The notes below the pieces were generated by a model. The model was not told the origin of the DNA. It saw only the letters and a list, made by a program, of their open reading frames with translations, and did no database searches. 64,000 bases of DNA from assembly GCF_014266025.1 (NCBI RefSeq), contig NZ_JACMYC010000005.1, positions 248,001-312,000 on the forward strand, written 5' to 3'. This DNA is from Nocardioides deserti. GTDB taxonomy: Bacteria; Actinomycetota; Actinomycetes; Propionibacteriales; Nocardioidaceae. A program made the translations under genes and the position numbers. Position 1 is the stretch's first letter; every line of letters starts with the position of its first letter. Positions 8,691-17,043 of this stretch are shown here, in pieces.

Positions 8691-9956
8691 ATGGCCAGGG
8701 ACTCCCGACACAGCGCACACCCGGTGTGCCGCGTGGTCGCGAAGTCCCGCAAGAAGACCCGTTCTGCAGCCGGATCGCAGCTCTGGACGATGTCCGACGA
8801 CGAGATCGCCGAGACCCTCCTGGAGACCACGCGCCTCCGTGCGCAGGTCGAGGCCCTCGAGCTCAAGCTGGCAGCCGAAGCGGACCGCCGGGCGGTCGGC
8901 GACAAGGTCGGTGCCACGGACACCACCTCGTGGTGGGGCCACGAGACGAAGCAGGACCGGCCAGCTGCCAAGCGCCGGATGCGGCTCGCCGAGTCCCTCG
9001 ACCGCCACGCCTCGACCGCAGCGGCGTTGGCCCACGGAGTCATCAGCGTTGACCACGCGAAGGTGATCACCGAGTGTGTTGACCGGCTGCCCGACGACCT
9101 CGACGACGCCTCGATCCCGGAGCGGGCCGAGAAGCACCTGCTGAACGAGGCGCTCGACTGTGACCCGAAGTCGCTGGCGATCCTCGCCAAGCACGTCCTC
9201 ACCGTCGTCGCCCCCGAGATCGGCGAGGAACGCGACGCCCGAGCCCTCGAACGCGAAGAGCGCGAAGCACGGGCAAACGCGTGGCTGACGATGGCGCCGG
9301 ACGGGAAGGGCAGCTATCGCGGGAAGTTCTCCATCCCGACCATGCAGGGCGCGATGCTGCGCAAGATGCTGCTCGCGTTCGCCGCACCCAAGCACCAAGC
9401 CGCCACCAAGGACGGCGACGCGGAGCAGGATCAGGTCGAGCGACGGCCCTCACCGGAACGCATGGGCGACGCGTTCTGCGAGCTCATCGAACGCCTCCCG
9501 GCCCACAAGCTCCCGAAGGTCGGCGGGCTCAACGCCTCGATCATCGTGCTCCTCGACTTCACCGGCCTGAAGAGCGACGTCGGCCGCGCGGTCCTCGAGA
9601 CCGGCGAACCCATCTCCGCCTCCCTCGCCCGACGGATGGCCTGCGAAGCAGGACTCATCCCCGCCGTCCTGGGCAGCCGCTCGGAGCTGCTGGACCTGGG
9701 CCGCACCGCCCGCCTGTTCAACGGCGCCCAACGTCTAGGGATGGTCATCACCCAGCGGGTCTGCACCGCCCTCGGGTGTGACTGGCCCGCCCACCTCTGC
9801 CACGCCCACCACGACGACAGCTGGCTCTCCGGCGGCCGCACCGACCTGGACAAGGGCCGGCTGCTGTGTCCCCGGCACCACGCCCGCATCCACGACCCAC
9901 GGTTCGAGACCACCATCCACCCCGACAACCAGGTCACCTTCCACATGCGGACATAG
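8691..9956 (+). CDS. DUF222 domain HNH endonuclease (13E12 repeat family)
   Basis: A protein of 421 residues from ATG 8691; a TTG at 8679 would add four. The N-terminal two thirds is the helical DUF222 domain. The C-terminus carries an HNH nuclease with CTALGCDWPAHLCHAHHDD, then GRLLCPRHHARIHD, giving paired Cys and His residues for zinc and catalysis. The middle Asn of the classic HNH motif (LDN) reads LDK here, which may be a subfamily feature. It is a probable homing-type or element-borne nuclease. Its last 56 bp recur at 56463-56518 with three mismatches. Confidence 0.88.
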   Translation: MARDSRHSAHPVCRVVAKSRKKTRSAAGSQLWTMSDDEIAETLLETTRLRAQVEALELKLAAEADRRAVGDKVGATDTTSWWGHETKQDRPAAKRRMRLAESLDRHASTAAALAHGVISVDHAKVITECVDRLPDDLDDASIPERAEKHLLNEALDCDPKSLAILAKHVLTVVAPEIGEERDARALEREEREARANAWLTMAPDGKGSYRGKFSIPTMQGAMLRKMLLAFAAPKHQAATKDGDAEQDQVERRPSPERMGDAFCELIERLPAHKLPKVGGLNASIIVLLDFTGLKSDVGRAVLETGEPISASLARRMACEAGLIPAVLGSRSELLDLGRTARLFNGAQRLGMVITQRVCTALGCDWPAHLCHAHHDDSWLSGGRTDLDKGRLLCPRHHARIHDPRFETTIHPDNQVTFHMRT

Positions 9957-9964
9957 GCCGGCGA

Positions 9965-10004
9965 GTTTTCGAGACGCGCGCCAGCGCGCGCTCCGCAACC
10001 AGCC
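9965..10004 (-). repeat. REP-like palindromic repeat, right copy (inverted)
   Basis: On the minus strand it reads GGCTGGTTGCGGAGCGCG and ends CGCGCGTCTCGAAAAC, with a GCGCGCGCTGGCGCGCG hairpin inside. It shares the outer GGCTGGTTG and GTCTCGAAA blocks with the left copy but has a different stem, as dispersed palindromic repeats often do. Confidence 0.75.
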
Positions 10005-10052
10005 GCGAAGGCACGCCGCTCGCCTGCTCGACCAGCGGGGAGGCAGCAGGGG

Positions 10053-10751
10053 TCAGGCGGTGACGACGACGGTGGTGCCGAGGGGGGCGAACTCCCACAG
10101 CGCGATGGCGTCGACCCGGCGCTGCCGGATGCAGCCGTGGGACAGCGGGGTGCCGAGCTGCGCGACGGTCTGCACCTTCTTGCCGTCGTCGATCGGGATG
10201 TCGTGGAAGCCGATCGCGGCGCGCTCGCCGTGCGTGAACCGGACGAAGTACTTCATCGTGCCGGAATCGTCGATGCCGTAGGCCTGCTCGGACCGCGAGT
10301 ACACGGCGTACGTGCCGGGGTCGAGGTTGTCCTCGACGCTGCCGGAGACCAGGTAGGTGCGGACGACCTTCTTCCGGCCCTCGACCAGCCACACCCGCTG
10401 GCGGCTCTCGCTGAAGACGACCCGCTTGCCGCGGCCACTGCCGGGCGGGAGCGTGGTGTCCTCGCGCGGGTCGACGAGACGCGCCTCGGCCTCGGCCTCG
10501 GCACCCGCCTCGGTCTCCGCCGCGCCGGACGCACCGGCGCGGGCGGACGACGGCGCCTCGTCAGCAGCCGGCGGCGCGGTCGCTTCCGGATCGCGCGCCA
10601 CCTCGATGGCCACCGGGTCGGCGACGGACTCGGAGTCGGGCAGGACGCCGGTGCCGCCGAGAACGGCGACGGTGGTCACGGCGAGGGAGGCGGCCAGGGT
10701 GGCGATCCGGCCGTACCGCGGCCGGACCGGCGTGGCGCGGTGGCGGCCCAC
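10053..10751 (-). CDS. L,D-transpeptidase (YkuD domain)
   Basis: A 232-residue cell-wall enzyme that makes or modifies 3-3 peptidoglycan crosslinks using a cysteine nucleophile. An N-terminal hydrophobic segment (IATLAASLAVTTVAVLGG) serves as signal or anchor. An Ala/Glu-rich linker to about residue 105 follows, then the YkuD domain with HDIP and the catalytic SHGCIR motif (Cys about 207). I chose the GTG at 10749-10751, one base after the ParA stop codon, so translation is probably coupled to the ParA-like gene. The longer open frame upstream overlaps ParA and is a shadow. Confidence 0.88.
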   Translation of the reverse strand: MGRHRATPVRPRYGRIATLAASLAVTTVAVLGGTGVLPDSESVADPVAIEVARDPEATAPPAADEAPSSARAGASGAAETEAGAEAEAEARLVDPREDTTLPPGSGRGKRVVFSESRQRVWLVEGRKKVVRTYLVSGSVEDNLDPGTYAVYSRSEQAYGIDDSGTMKYFVRFTHGERAAIGFHDIPIDDGKKVQTVAQLGTPLSHGCIRQRRVDAIALWEFAPLGTTVVVTA

Positions 10752-10752
10752 G

Positions 10753-11571
10753 TCAGCCCTGGTCCCCGGCGCCGGCGGCGGCGGCGGCCTTCCCGCGCGT
10801 GCGGCGCGGCCGGGCGGCGCGCTCGACGAGGTTGGCGGCCACCTCGCGGTAGGCCTGCGCGCCCTTGCTGCTGCGGCTGGTGGCGAGGATCGACCGTCCG
10901 GCGGCCGGCGCCTCGGCGAACTTGATCGTCTTCGGGATCGGCGGCTCGACCACGTCGAGCGAGTAGGTCTCGGCGATGGTCTCGAGCACCGTGCGCGAGT
11001 GGTTCGTGCGACCGTCGAACAACGTCGGCAGCACGCCCCAGACCTCGAGCCGCTTGTTGGTGTAGCGGCGCACGTCGTGGACGGTGTCGAGCAGCTGGCC
11101 GACGCCGCGGTGGGACAGCGTCTCGCACTGCAACGGGACGAGTACGCCATTCGCGGCGGTCAGCGCGGCGACGGTGAGGACGCCGAGCGAGGGCGGGCAG
11201 TCGAGCAGCACCCAGTCGTAGGCGCCGTCCAGGTCCTCGACGACGCCCTTGACCACGTGCTCACGGCCGGTGCGCGTGAGCAGGTCGGCCTCCGCGCGGG
11301 CCAGCTCGATCGTGGCCGGCAGCAGGTCGACGCCGTCCTCGGTCGTGAGGATGACCTCGGTCGGGTCGGTGCCCCGGGTGAGCACCTGGTGCACCGAGAC
11401 CTCGAGGTCCTCGGGGTCGATGCCGAGGGAGAACGTCAGGCACGCCTGCGGGTCGAGGTCGACCAGCAGCACGGAGTGCCCGAGCTCCGCGAGCGCCGCG
11501 CCCAGCGAGGCGACGGTGGTCGTCTTGGCGACGCCGCCCTTCTGGTTGGCGATCGCGAGTGTCGTGGTCAT
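10753..11571 (-). CDS. ParA/Soj-family ATPase
   Basis: A 272-residue P-loop ATPase with the deviant Walker A KGGVAKTT (11-18), switch I DLDPQACLTF and Walker B DWVLLDCPPSLG. The C-terminus is basic and Ala-rich. No ParB gene or parS-like site is adjacent, so this is not the chromosomal parABS locus. It corresponds in position to the orphan soj/parA-related gene after the DEAD helicase in Mycobacterium (Rv3213c). A positioning function at the membrane or nucleoid is inference. It is the first gene of a two-gene unit with the L,D-transpeptidase. Confidence 0.9.
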   Translation of the reverse strand: MTTTLAIANQKGGVAKTTTVASLGAALAELGHSVLLVDLDPQACLTFSLGIDPEDLEVSVHQVLTRGTDPTEVILTTEDGVDLLPATIELARAEADLLTRTGREHVVKGVVEDLDGAYDWVLLDCPPSLGVLTVAALTAANGVLVPLQCETLSHRGVGQLLDTVHDVRRYTNKRLEVWGVLPTLFDGRTNHSRTVLETIAETYSLDVVEPPIPKTIKFAEAPAAGRSILATSRSSKGAQAYREVAANLVERAARPRRTRGKAAAAAGAGDQG

Positions 11572-11648
11572 CGCCCCTCATCATGCCCGAGACCGCGCTC
11601 CGGAACGGGTCGACACCGCTGTTGCGCGTGGCTGTTTCACTGACCCCC

Positions 11649-12407
11649 ATGCCCACCGCTCTCGTGACCGGCGCGACCGCCGGCATCGGCCACTCCTTCG
11701 CCCAGCAGCTCGCCGCGCGCGGGGACGACCTCGTGCTCGTCGCCCGCGACACCGCCCGCCTCGACGCCGTGGCGAAGGAGCTGACGGCCGCGCACGGCGT
11801 CGCGGTCGAGGTCCTTCCCGCCGACCTGGCCGACCGGGCGGGGATGGCGCTGGTCGAGGCCCGGCTCGCCGACCGCGACCGGCCGGTCGACCTGCTGGTC
11901 AACAACGCCGGGTTCGGCCTCAAGGAGCGGTTCCTGGACAACTCCGCCGACACCGAGACCGCGATGCTCGACGTGCTCGTCACCGCCGTGCTGCGGCTGA
12001 CCCACGCGGCGCTCGGCCCGATGACCGAGCGCGGCCGCGGCGGCGTCATCAACGTCTCCAGCGTGGCGTCGTACCTCCCGCGCGGCACCTACTCCGCCGC
12101 CAAGGCGTGGGTCAACAGCTTCTCGGAGTGGGCCGCGAACGAGTACCGCCCCCAGGGCGTCACCATCACCGCCCTCCTCCCCGGCTTCACGCGCACCGAG
12201 TTCCACGAGCGGATGGACGTCAGCCAGCAGTCAGCGCCGTCGTTCCTCTGGCTCGACGCCGACGAGCTGGTGCGCACGGCCCTGGCCGACCACGATGCCG
12301 GCAAGGTCTTCTCGATCCCCAGCGCCCGTTACAAGGCCATCGCCACGCTGGCCCGCGCCGTGCCGAGCGGCGTCCTGCAGCGCTTCCAGTCGATGGGTCG
12401 CAAGTAG
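11649..12407 (+). CDS. Short-chain dehydrogenase/reductase
   Basis: A 252-residue NAD(P)-dependent oxidoreductase. The dinucleotide motif TGATAGIG is at 7-14, NNAG is near 85, and the catalytic Ser-Tyr-Lys set is in NVSSVASYLPRGTYSAAKAW (Tyr about 150, Lys about 154). The C-terminal half is of the DltE/YqjQ-like 'classical' type. Substrate unknown. I start at ATG 11649, where the conserved Rossmann strand begins; the longer frame from 11559 runs through the promoter region. Divergent from parA and convergent with the PHP gene 20 nt away. Confidence 0.87.
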   Translation: MPTALVTGATAGIGHSFAQQLAARGDDLVLVARDTARLDAVAKELTAAHGVAVEVLPADLADRAGMALVEARLADRDRPVDLLVNNAGFGLKERFLDNSADTETAMLDVLVTAVLRLTHAALGPMTERGRGGVINVSSVASYLPRGTYSAAKAWVNSFSEWAANEYRPQGVTITALLPGFTRTEFHERMDVSQQSAPSFLWLDADELVRTALADHDAGKVFSIPSARYKAIATLARAVPSGVLQRFQSMGRK

Positions 12408-12427
12408 CGGCAGGCCGTCCGAAGCGC

Positions 12428-13315
12428 TCAGGGGCGGACGACGTCGGGCGGCGTGCGCCCCCGGGCCCGCGCGGCCTCGGCGGCGCGGGCGGCGGCGTCG
12501 ACCAGCCGCGCGTACTGCTCCGGGTCGGTGGTGTTGCAGCCCAGCTCGTGGTCGATCTTGCCGGTGCCGTGGTGGTCGCTGGAGCCGGTGACGACGAGGT
12601 CGAGGTTGCGCGCGATCGCCCGCAGCTTGTCGCGGCTGGTCCGCGTGTGGTCCTCGTGCTCGACCTCGATGCCGCTCAGCCCGGCCGCCTGCAGCTCGGC
12701 CAGCTCCGGCTCGCCCGGCCACTCCCGCTGCGAGCGGCCCCACGGGTGGGCGACGACGGTCACCCCGCCGGCCTCCGTGACGAGGCGGATCGTCTCGGCG
12801 AGCGGCGCGGCGTACCGGTCGACGTACGCCGGCCTCCCCGCGCCGAGGTAGCGGTCGAACGCCTCGGTCCGGTCGCCGACGGCACCGACCGCGACGAGCG
12901 CGTCGGCGACGTGGGGCCGGCCGGTGGCGGCGGTTCCGTCGGCGGCGCGGGCGACGTCGGCATCGGTGATCTCGATGCCGAGGGCGTGCAGCCGTTCGAG
13001 CATGTCGGGCACGCGGGCCTGCCGTCCTTCGAGGACGCGGGAGAGCTGCTCGACGAGCGGCGGGTACGTCGGGTCGGGCAGGTAGGCGAGCAGGTGCACC
13101 CCGCGGCCGTGGTGGCGGGTGCTGACCTCCATGCCGCGGACCAGCTCGATGCCGACCTCGTGCGCCGCGGCCTCCGCCTCGGCCCAGCCGTCGGCCGTGT
13201 CGTGGTCGGTGATCGCCAGGACGTCGAGCCCCGCGGCCGCCGCGGCCCGGACCAGGTCACCCGGCGGCTGCGTGCCGTCGCTGGCGCGCGAGTGGGTGTG
13301 GAGGTCGATGCGCAC
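12428..13315 (-). CDS. PHP-domain phosphoesterase (RNase AM/YciV-like)
   Basis: A 295-residue metal-dependent phosphoesterase. PHP metal-ligand motifs are visible in order: DLHTHSRASDG at the N-terminus, ITDHDT near 35, the GMEVS segment, VVAHPWGRS mid-protein and GSSDHHG near 250. The family includes 3',5'-nucleotide bisphosphatases and 5'-to-3' RNases that trim RNA. Which of these applies is not shown by sequence. Start GTG at 13313-13315 begins directly at the first metal-ligand strand. Confidence 0.87.
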   Translation of the reverse strand: MRIDLHTHSRASDGTQPPGDLVRAAAAAGLDVLAITDHDTADGWAEAEAAAHEVGIELVRGMEVSTRHHGRGVHLLAYLPDPTYPPLVEQLSRVLEGRQARVPDMLERLHALGIEITDADVARAADGTAATGRPHVADALVAVGAVGDRTEAFDRYLGAGRPAYVDRYAAPLAETIRLVTEAGGVTVVAHPWGRSQREWPGEPELAELQAAGLSGIEVEHEDHTRTSRDKLRAIARNLDLVVTGSSDHHGTGKIDHELGCNTTDPEQYARLVDAAARAAEAARARGRTPPDVVRP

Positions 13316-13350
13316 GGGTCCCACCGTAGGGCGCGTCGCCGACGCCCGGC

Positions 13351-13560
13351 TCAAGGGCGGGGCGCGTCCGCGCCGCCGGCGTTGGTCGGGCAGCCGGCGT
13401 TAATGCACACCCGCTCGTCGATGGTGCTGTCATTGTCGTCGCGCACGGTGGCCTCCGCGGGGTCCTCGGTCGCCTCGTGGGCGCGCAGGCGCACCTCGGA
13501 GCCGCAGACGTCGCAGGGTCGGTTGTCCTGGTACACGCCGGGCAGGTACCCACCCCTCAC
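13351..13560 (-). CDS. Small zinc-ribbon-like protein of unknown function
   Basis: A 69-residue reading frame with two cysteine pairs, CDVC near residue 16 and CINAGC near 52, consistent with one zinc-ribbon. The middle is acidic. It lies 10 nt after the DUF6758 gene and before the PHP gene on the same strand, so an operon is likely. I do not recognise the family. The evenly spaced Cys pairs and tight spacing argue that it is real. Confidence 0.55.
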   Translation of the reverse strand: MRGGYLPGVYQDNRPCDVCGSEVRLRAHEATEDPAEATVRDDNDSTIDERVCINAGCPTNAGGADAPRP

Positions 13561-13570
13561 CAGGACGGGC

Positions 13571-14218
13571 TCACCAGGACGGGCGCGGCCCCCCGAACGA
13601 CATCTCCACCAGCGGCGGCCCCAGGCCGGACACGTCGCGCAGGATCCAGTCGTCGCGCAGCAGCAGCATCGCCGAGGCCGGCCGCATCACGATCCACAGC
13701 CACCGCCCGTGCGCCTCGCCGGCCACCACCGAGCGGTCCCACTCCCCCGTCGCCGCGCAGGTCGAGACCGGCCACAGACCCACGGACTGGTTGTCCAGTC
13801 GGACCTTGACCGACGGCGGGCCCTCGCCGACCTCGGGGCCGGGATCGAGGTACGTCGTGCCGGCGCACCGCGCGCCCAGGCCGGTGCCGGCCTCCTCGGC
13901 GACGACCAGCACGTCGACCGGCCCGTCGAGCTCACTGGTGCCCGAGCAGCACGTCATGGTGGCCCTCGTCCGGTCCGGGTGGCTGCCGACCACGCCGAAG
14001 TCGGTGACCGACCAGCCGGGGCTCATCGGCCACGGCAGGAACGTCGGGAACGACCCCGCTGCCCGGAGGTGGTCGACGAACCCGTCGTACGACGCCTCCT
14101 CGGTCCGCCACAACGGCTCGATCGTCCCGTGGTCGGGGCACGACCAGCCGTCGACGGCGGACTCAGCCACGGGAGTGGGACAGCGCGGGCAGCCGGCCGA
14201 GAGCGACATGCCACCCAT
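13571..14218 (-). CDS. DUF6758 family protein
   Basis: A 215-residue protein of unknown function. The N-terminus has a zinc-ribbon-like CPRCPTP motif and a later CPDHG, followed by FPTFLPWPMSPGWSVTDFG and VVAEEAGTGLGARCAGT. These match the conserved block of the actinobacterial DUF6758 family, which is often found beside PHP-domain genes. An internal ATG at 14209 is an alternative start; neither has a clear ribosome-binding site. Confidence 0.72.
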   Translation of the reverse strand: MGGMSLSAGCPRCPTPVAESAVDGWSCPDHGTIEPLWRTEEASYDGFVDHLRAAGSFPTFLPWPMSPGWSVTDFGVVGSHPDRTRATMTCCSGTSELDGPVDVLVVAEEAGTGLGARCAGTTYLDPGPEVGEGPPSVKVRLDNQSVGLWPVSTCAATGEWDRSVVAGEAHGRWLWIVMRPASAMLLLRDDWILRDVSGLGPPLVEMSFGGPRPSW

Positions 14219-14241
14219 ATGCGCCGATCAGCGCGGGCCCG

Positions 14242-14799
14242 TCAAGCGTTCCAGCGCTCGACCACCGGCTCCTCCCGCTCCCAGGCGAGCACCGACACCG
14301 TCGCCGTGCCCAGCTTGAGGTGCCGGCCGTCGGCGACCGGCAGGCCCAGCCACCGGGCGGCCAGCGCCCGCAGGCAGTGCCCGTGCGCGAAGACCAGCGT
14401 GCGGCCCTCGACGGCCCGCGCGCGCTCGACCACCCGGTCGAGGCGGGCCGAGACCTCCTCGGCGGACTCGCCACCCGGGCTCGCGTGGGTCCACACCGTC
14501 CACCCCGGCACGGTCTCGCGGATCTCCTCGGTGGTGATGCCCTCGTAGTCCCCGTACGCCCACTCAACGAGGTCCTCGTCGACCTCGGCGTCGGGGAACC
14601 CCGCGAGCTCCGCGGTGTGCCTCGCCCGCTGCCGCGGGCTGGTGCGCACCGCTGCGAACTCCGCCGGGTCCAGCCGCTCGGCCAACGACCGCGCCACCTC
14701 CTCGCCCTCGGGCAGGAGGGGCAGGTCGGTCACCGACGTGTGCCGGTGGTCCCGGCTCCACTCGGTCTGCCCGTGCCGGACCAGCCACAGCTCGCTCAT
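14242..14799 (-). CDS. Histidine phosphatase (phosphoglycerate-mutase-like)
   Basis: A 185-residue branch-1 histidine phosphatase. The phosphoaccepting RHG is at residues 8-10, the second catalytic His is in FAHGHCLRALAARWL, and the acid residue is in the EWAYGDYEG stretch. It matches the position of the phosphoglycerate-mutase-like gene near parA in Mycobacterium (gpm2, Rv3214), which is a broad-specificity acid phosphatase rather than a glycolytic mutase. Start ATG at 14797-14799; the longer upstream frame crosses the divergent promoter. Confidence 0.9.
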   Translation of the reverse strand: MSELWLVRHGQTEWSRDHRHTSVTDLPLLPEGEEVARSLAERLDPAEFAAVRTSPRQRARHTAELAGFPDAEVDEDLVEWAYGDYEGITTEEIRETVPGWTVWTHASPGGESAEEVSARLDRVVERARAVEGRTLVFAHGHCLRALAARWLGLPVADGRHLKLGTATVSVLAWEREEPVVERWNA

Positions 14800-14908
14800 G
14801 CCGCGCAGGTTGCCAGGACGGACCGCCCTCACTCGTCCCGCACGCGGACCGGTGGATCTGTCTTGCGTTCGGCCTCGCCCGCCCCGGTCCCCGTGCCAGA
14901 GTCGGCGC

Positions 14909-16090
14909 GTGCTCCCGACCCGGGCCCGAGCGGCGACAGCAGCGGCTTTCGCGACCCAGGGGCTGGTGTTCATCAGCCTGACGACAAGGCTGCCGGACTT
15001 CGCGGACCGGTGGGACCTCTCGGAGGTGGCGCTGTCGGGACTGCTGCTGGTGCTCGTGCTGGTCGCGGGCGTCGGCTCGGTGATCGCCGAGAAGGTGGCG
15101 GCCCGTCGCGACAGCGCGACGCTGCTGCGGACCGGGCTGCTGGTGATGGCGGTGGCATTGCCGACGCTGGTCCTGGCGGGGACCCAGGCGGTGTTCGTGG
15201 CCGGGATCGTCGGCTACGGGTTCGCGCTCGGGCTGGTCGACGCCGCGACGAACATGCAGGGCGTCGCGGTCGAGCACCGCTACGGCCGCCCGCTGCTGCC
15301 CTCGCTCCACGGCTGCTGGACGCTCGGCGGACTCGTCGGCGCCGGCATCACCCTCGCGACCGCGACCCTGCCGCTCGGCGCGACCGCGGCGCTCGCCGTC
15401 GTGCCGGTCACGGCCGCGGCGGCGCCGTACCTGCCGCGCGTCCACACCCCGCCCGACCCCGATGTCGTGCTCGAGGCGGCGGCGGTGCCGTGGCGACCGA
15501 TCGTGCTGGTCGGCGCGGCGATGGTCGTCTTCTACATGGTCGACAGCGCCTCGGCCGCCTGGGGACCGCTCTACCTCGAGGACGTCGTCGCGGCGCCCGA
15601 GCGGCTGGTCGCGTTGGCGACCTTCCCCTACCTGCTGGCCAGCCTGGTCGTGCGGCTGGCCGGCGACCGGCTGGTGGCGACGTACGGCGCCGTGCCGGTG
15701 CTCCGCGTCGGTGCCGTCGTCGCCGCGCTGGCGCTCGCGGTGGTCGTCGCGGCACCGACCTGGCCGGTCGCGGTGGTCGGGTTCACGCTCCTCGGGGCGG
15801 GTGTGGCCGTGATCGCCCCGCTCAGCTTCTCCGCGGCGGCCCGGATCGCCGGCGGCGACCAGGCGCGGGTGGACGCGGTGGTGGCGCGGTTCAACCAGTT
15901 CAACTACGTCGGCGGGCTGCTCGGGTCGGTGCTGACCGGGCTGGCGGGCGCGGGCTCACTGCGGGTCGGCTTCGCGGTGCCGATGGTGCTCGTGCTCGCA
16001 CTGGTGCCGCTCGCCCGGACGTTCGCGGCCGGGTCCGGTCCGGTCGCCTCACCGGCGGGGCGGGCGGGGCCGGGCACCCGGCGGTCGTGA
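14909..16090 (+). CDS. Major facilitator superfamily transporter
   Basis: A 393-residue protein with about twelve hydrophobic segments, FATQGLVFISLTTRLPDFAD at the start and the MFS loop pattern repeated mid-protein. It has the YfcJ/Bmt-like layout of drug or sugar efflux permeases. Substrate unknown. I start at GTG 14909; the longer frame starting at 14615 overlaps the histidine phosphatase gene on the other strand. The stop codon is embedded in the terminator hairpin that follows. Confidence 0.82.
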   Translation: MLPTRARAATAAAFATQGLVFISLTTRLPDFADRWDLSEVALSGLLLVLVLVAGVGSVIAEKVAARRDSATLLRTGLLVMAVALPTLVLAGTQAVFVAGIVGYGFALGLVDAATNMQGVAVEHRYGRPLLPSLHGCWTLGGLVGAGITLATATLPLGATAALAVVPVTAAAAPYLPRVHTPPDPDVVLEAAAVPWRPIVLVGAAMVVFYMVDSASAAWGPLYLEDVVAAPERLVALATFPYLLASLVVRLAGDRLVATYGAVPVLRVGAVVAALALAVVVAAPTWPVAVVGFTLLGAGVAVIAPLSFSAAARIAGGDQARVDAVVARFNQFNYVGGLLGSVLTGLAGAGSLRVGFAVPMVLVLALVPLARTFAAGSGPVASPAGRAGPGTRRS

Positions 16091-16101
16091 GGACCGCCGG
16101 G
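16077..16101. terminator. Bidirectional hairpin over the MFS stop codon
   Basis: CCCGGCGGTC (16077-16086) and GACCGCCGGG (16092-16101) form a perfect 10-bp stem with a GTGAG loop that includes part of the MFS stop codon. It faces the convergent MaoC gene 31 nt away. Confidence 0.7.
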
Positions 16102-16131
16102 CGCCGACCGTCGCAGGCGTCCGTCTGAGGG

Positions 16132-16668
16132 TCACTCAGTGGCGTCGGGGCCGGGCCAGTTCTTGTCCGGCTGCGGCACCGGGCGGCCGGGCTGCTCGCC
16201 GCCGCGCGCCTCGAGGTAGCTGTTCTTCGGCACCATCACCTTGCGGCGGAAGATGCACACGACCTTGCCGTCCTGGTTGTAGCCGACGGTCTCCACGTGG
16301 ACGACGCCGCGGTCGTCCTTGGACTTCGACTCCCACTTGTCCAGCACGCGGGTCTCGCCGTAGAGCGTGTCGCCGTGGAACGTCGGCGCGACGTGGCGCA
16401 GCGACTCGATCTCGAGGTTCGCGATCGCCTTGCCGGAGATGTCCGGCACCGACATGCCCAGCAGGATCGAGTAGACGTAGTTGCCCACCACGACGTTCTT
16501 GCCGAACTGCGTGGTCTCCTCGGCGTAGTTCACGTCCAGGTGGAGCGGGTGGTGGTTCATCGTCAGCAGGCAGAACATGTGGTCGTCGAACTCGGTGACC
16601 GTCTTGCCGGGCCAGTGCTTGTACGTCGCACCGACCTCGAACTCCTCATAGCTGCGACCGAACTGCAC
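16132..16668 (-). CDS. MaoC-family (R)-hydratase, mesaconyl-CoA hydratase-like
   Basis: A 178-residue hot-dog-fold hydratase starting at GTG 16666-16668, with GAAGGAG 5 nt upstream. This is a better start than the ATG at 16734. Recognisable family sequence includes GRSYEEFEVGATYKHWPGKT, NHHPLHLDV and SLRHVAPTFHGDTLYGET. I know closely similar MaoC proteins from actinobacterial ethylmalonyl-CoA gene clusters, where they hydrate mesaconyl-CoA and sit beside the acyl-CoA dehydrogenase type found here at 18399-19598. The substrate is therefore inferred from family memory. The promoter region shares a 17-bp motif with that dehydrogenase. Confidence 0.85.
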   Translation of the reverse strand: MQFGRSYEEFEVGATYKHWPGKTVTEFDDHMFCLLTMNHHPLHLDVNYAEETTQFGKNVVVGNYVYSILLGMSVPDISGKAIANLEIESLRHVAPTFHGDTLYGETRVLDKWESKSKDDRGVVHVETVGYNQDGKVVCIFRRKVMVPKNSYLEARGGEQPGRPVPQPDKNWPGPDATE

Positions 16669-16750
16669 GGGGGCTCCTTCAACGACTCGGGGACGGACCC
16701 GGTCATCCTGCCCGGGCTCCGTCCCCGTCGTCACTGCTGCGCGCCGTGGG

Positions 16751-16765
16751 TTACCTCACGGTAGG
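16751..16765. promoter_or_regulatory. Shared upstream motif, maoC copy
   Basis: TTACCTCACGGTAGG matches TTACCGCTCGGTAGG at 19647-19661 except for its three-base centre, and both are preceded by GG. It lies 83 bp upstream of the maoC start. It is a candidate TetR-type operator, but CCTACCGT on the gene strand also resembles a -10 element. Confidence 0.45.
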
Positions 16766-16766
16766 T

Positions 16767-16949
16767 TCACGAGCCGCCCCCGCCGGCCTTGCGGCGGTGC
16801 ATCTTCGGCGCACCACCGACCACCTCCGGCCCGTGCGCCTTCTCCTTGGCCGGCCGGTCCTTCGGCACCCCGCGGTCGTTGGCCTGCTTGCGCTCCAGCG
16901 CCGCCTTCATCCGCGCCTTGAGGTCGTCGTTCGCGTTCGTCGCCGTCAT
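16767..16949 (-). CDS. DUF5302 family small protein
   Basis: A 60-residue hydrophilic protein starting at ATG 16947-16949 with GGAGGAACCC directly upstream. The frame upstream of this ATG is not convincing. The sequence MTATNANDDLKARMKAALERK is followed by a short basic, Gly-rich end with MHRRKAGGG. It matches the DUF5302 family, small actinobacterial proteins of unknown function. It is short but its ribosome-binding site and family match make it credible. Confidence 0.75.
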   Translation of the reverse strand: MTATNANDDLKARMKAALERKQANDRGVPKDRPAKEKAHGPEVVGGAPKMHRRKAGGGGS

Positions 16950-17043
16950 GGGTTCCTCCCGAGATTGCTTCCGGGCCTCCACCGTCCCAGTCCTGCTCGA
17001 CGGTGTCGACCGGTTAATCCGCCGGCTCATCGGCGGGGGTCGG

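Larger units (their letters stand above)
8561..10004. mobile_element. 13E12-type DUF222/HNH element bracketed by inverted REP-like repeats
   Basis: A single HNH endonuclease gene is flanked by two REP-like sequences in inverted orientation. A deletion derivative with the same left flank, REP and gene 3' end is at 56.3-56.5 kb. DUF222/HNH genes are multi-copy in many actinobacteria (REP13E12 in Mycobacterium tuberculosis). The exact ends and any target-site duplication cannot be set from this window, and mobility is inferred from the duplicated flanks. Confidence 0.55.

Noticed and set aside
8580..9398. Minus-strand frames opposite the HNH gene
   Set aside because: The opposite frame carries the DUF222 and HNH motifs, whereas these show only shadow composition.
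10753..11571. Chromosomal parABS partition locus
   Set aside because: There is a ParA-like gene but no ParB gene, no parS-like GTTTCACGTGAAAC palindrome and no gidB/rnpA neighbourhood.
11249..14548. Very long plus-strand frame of 1099 codons
   Set aside because: It runs across several supported genes on both strands (ParA, SDR, PHP, DUF6758) and has shadow-type composition.
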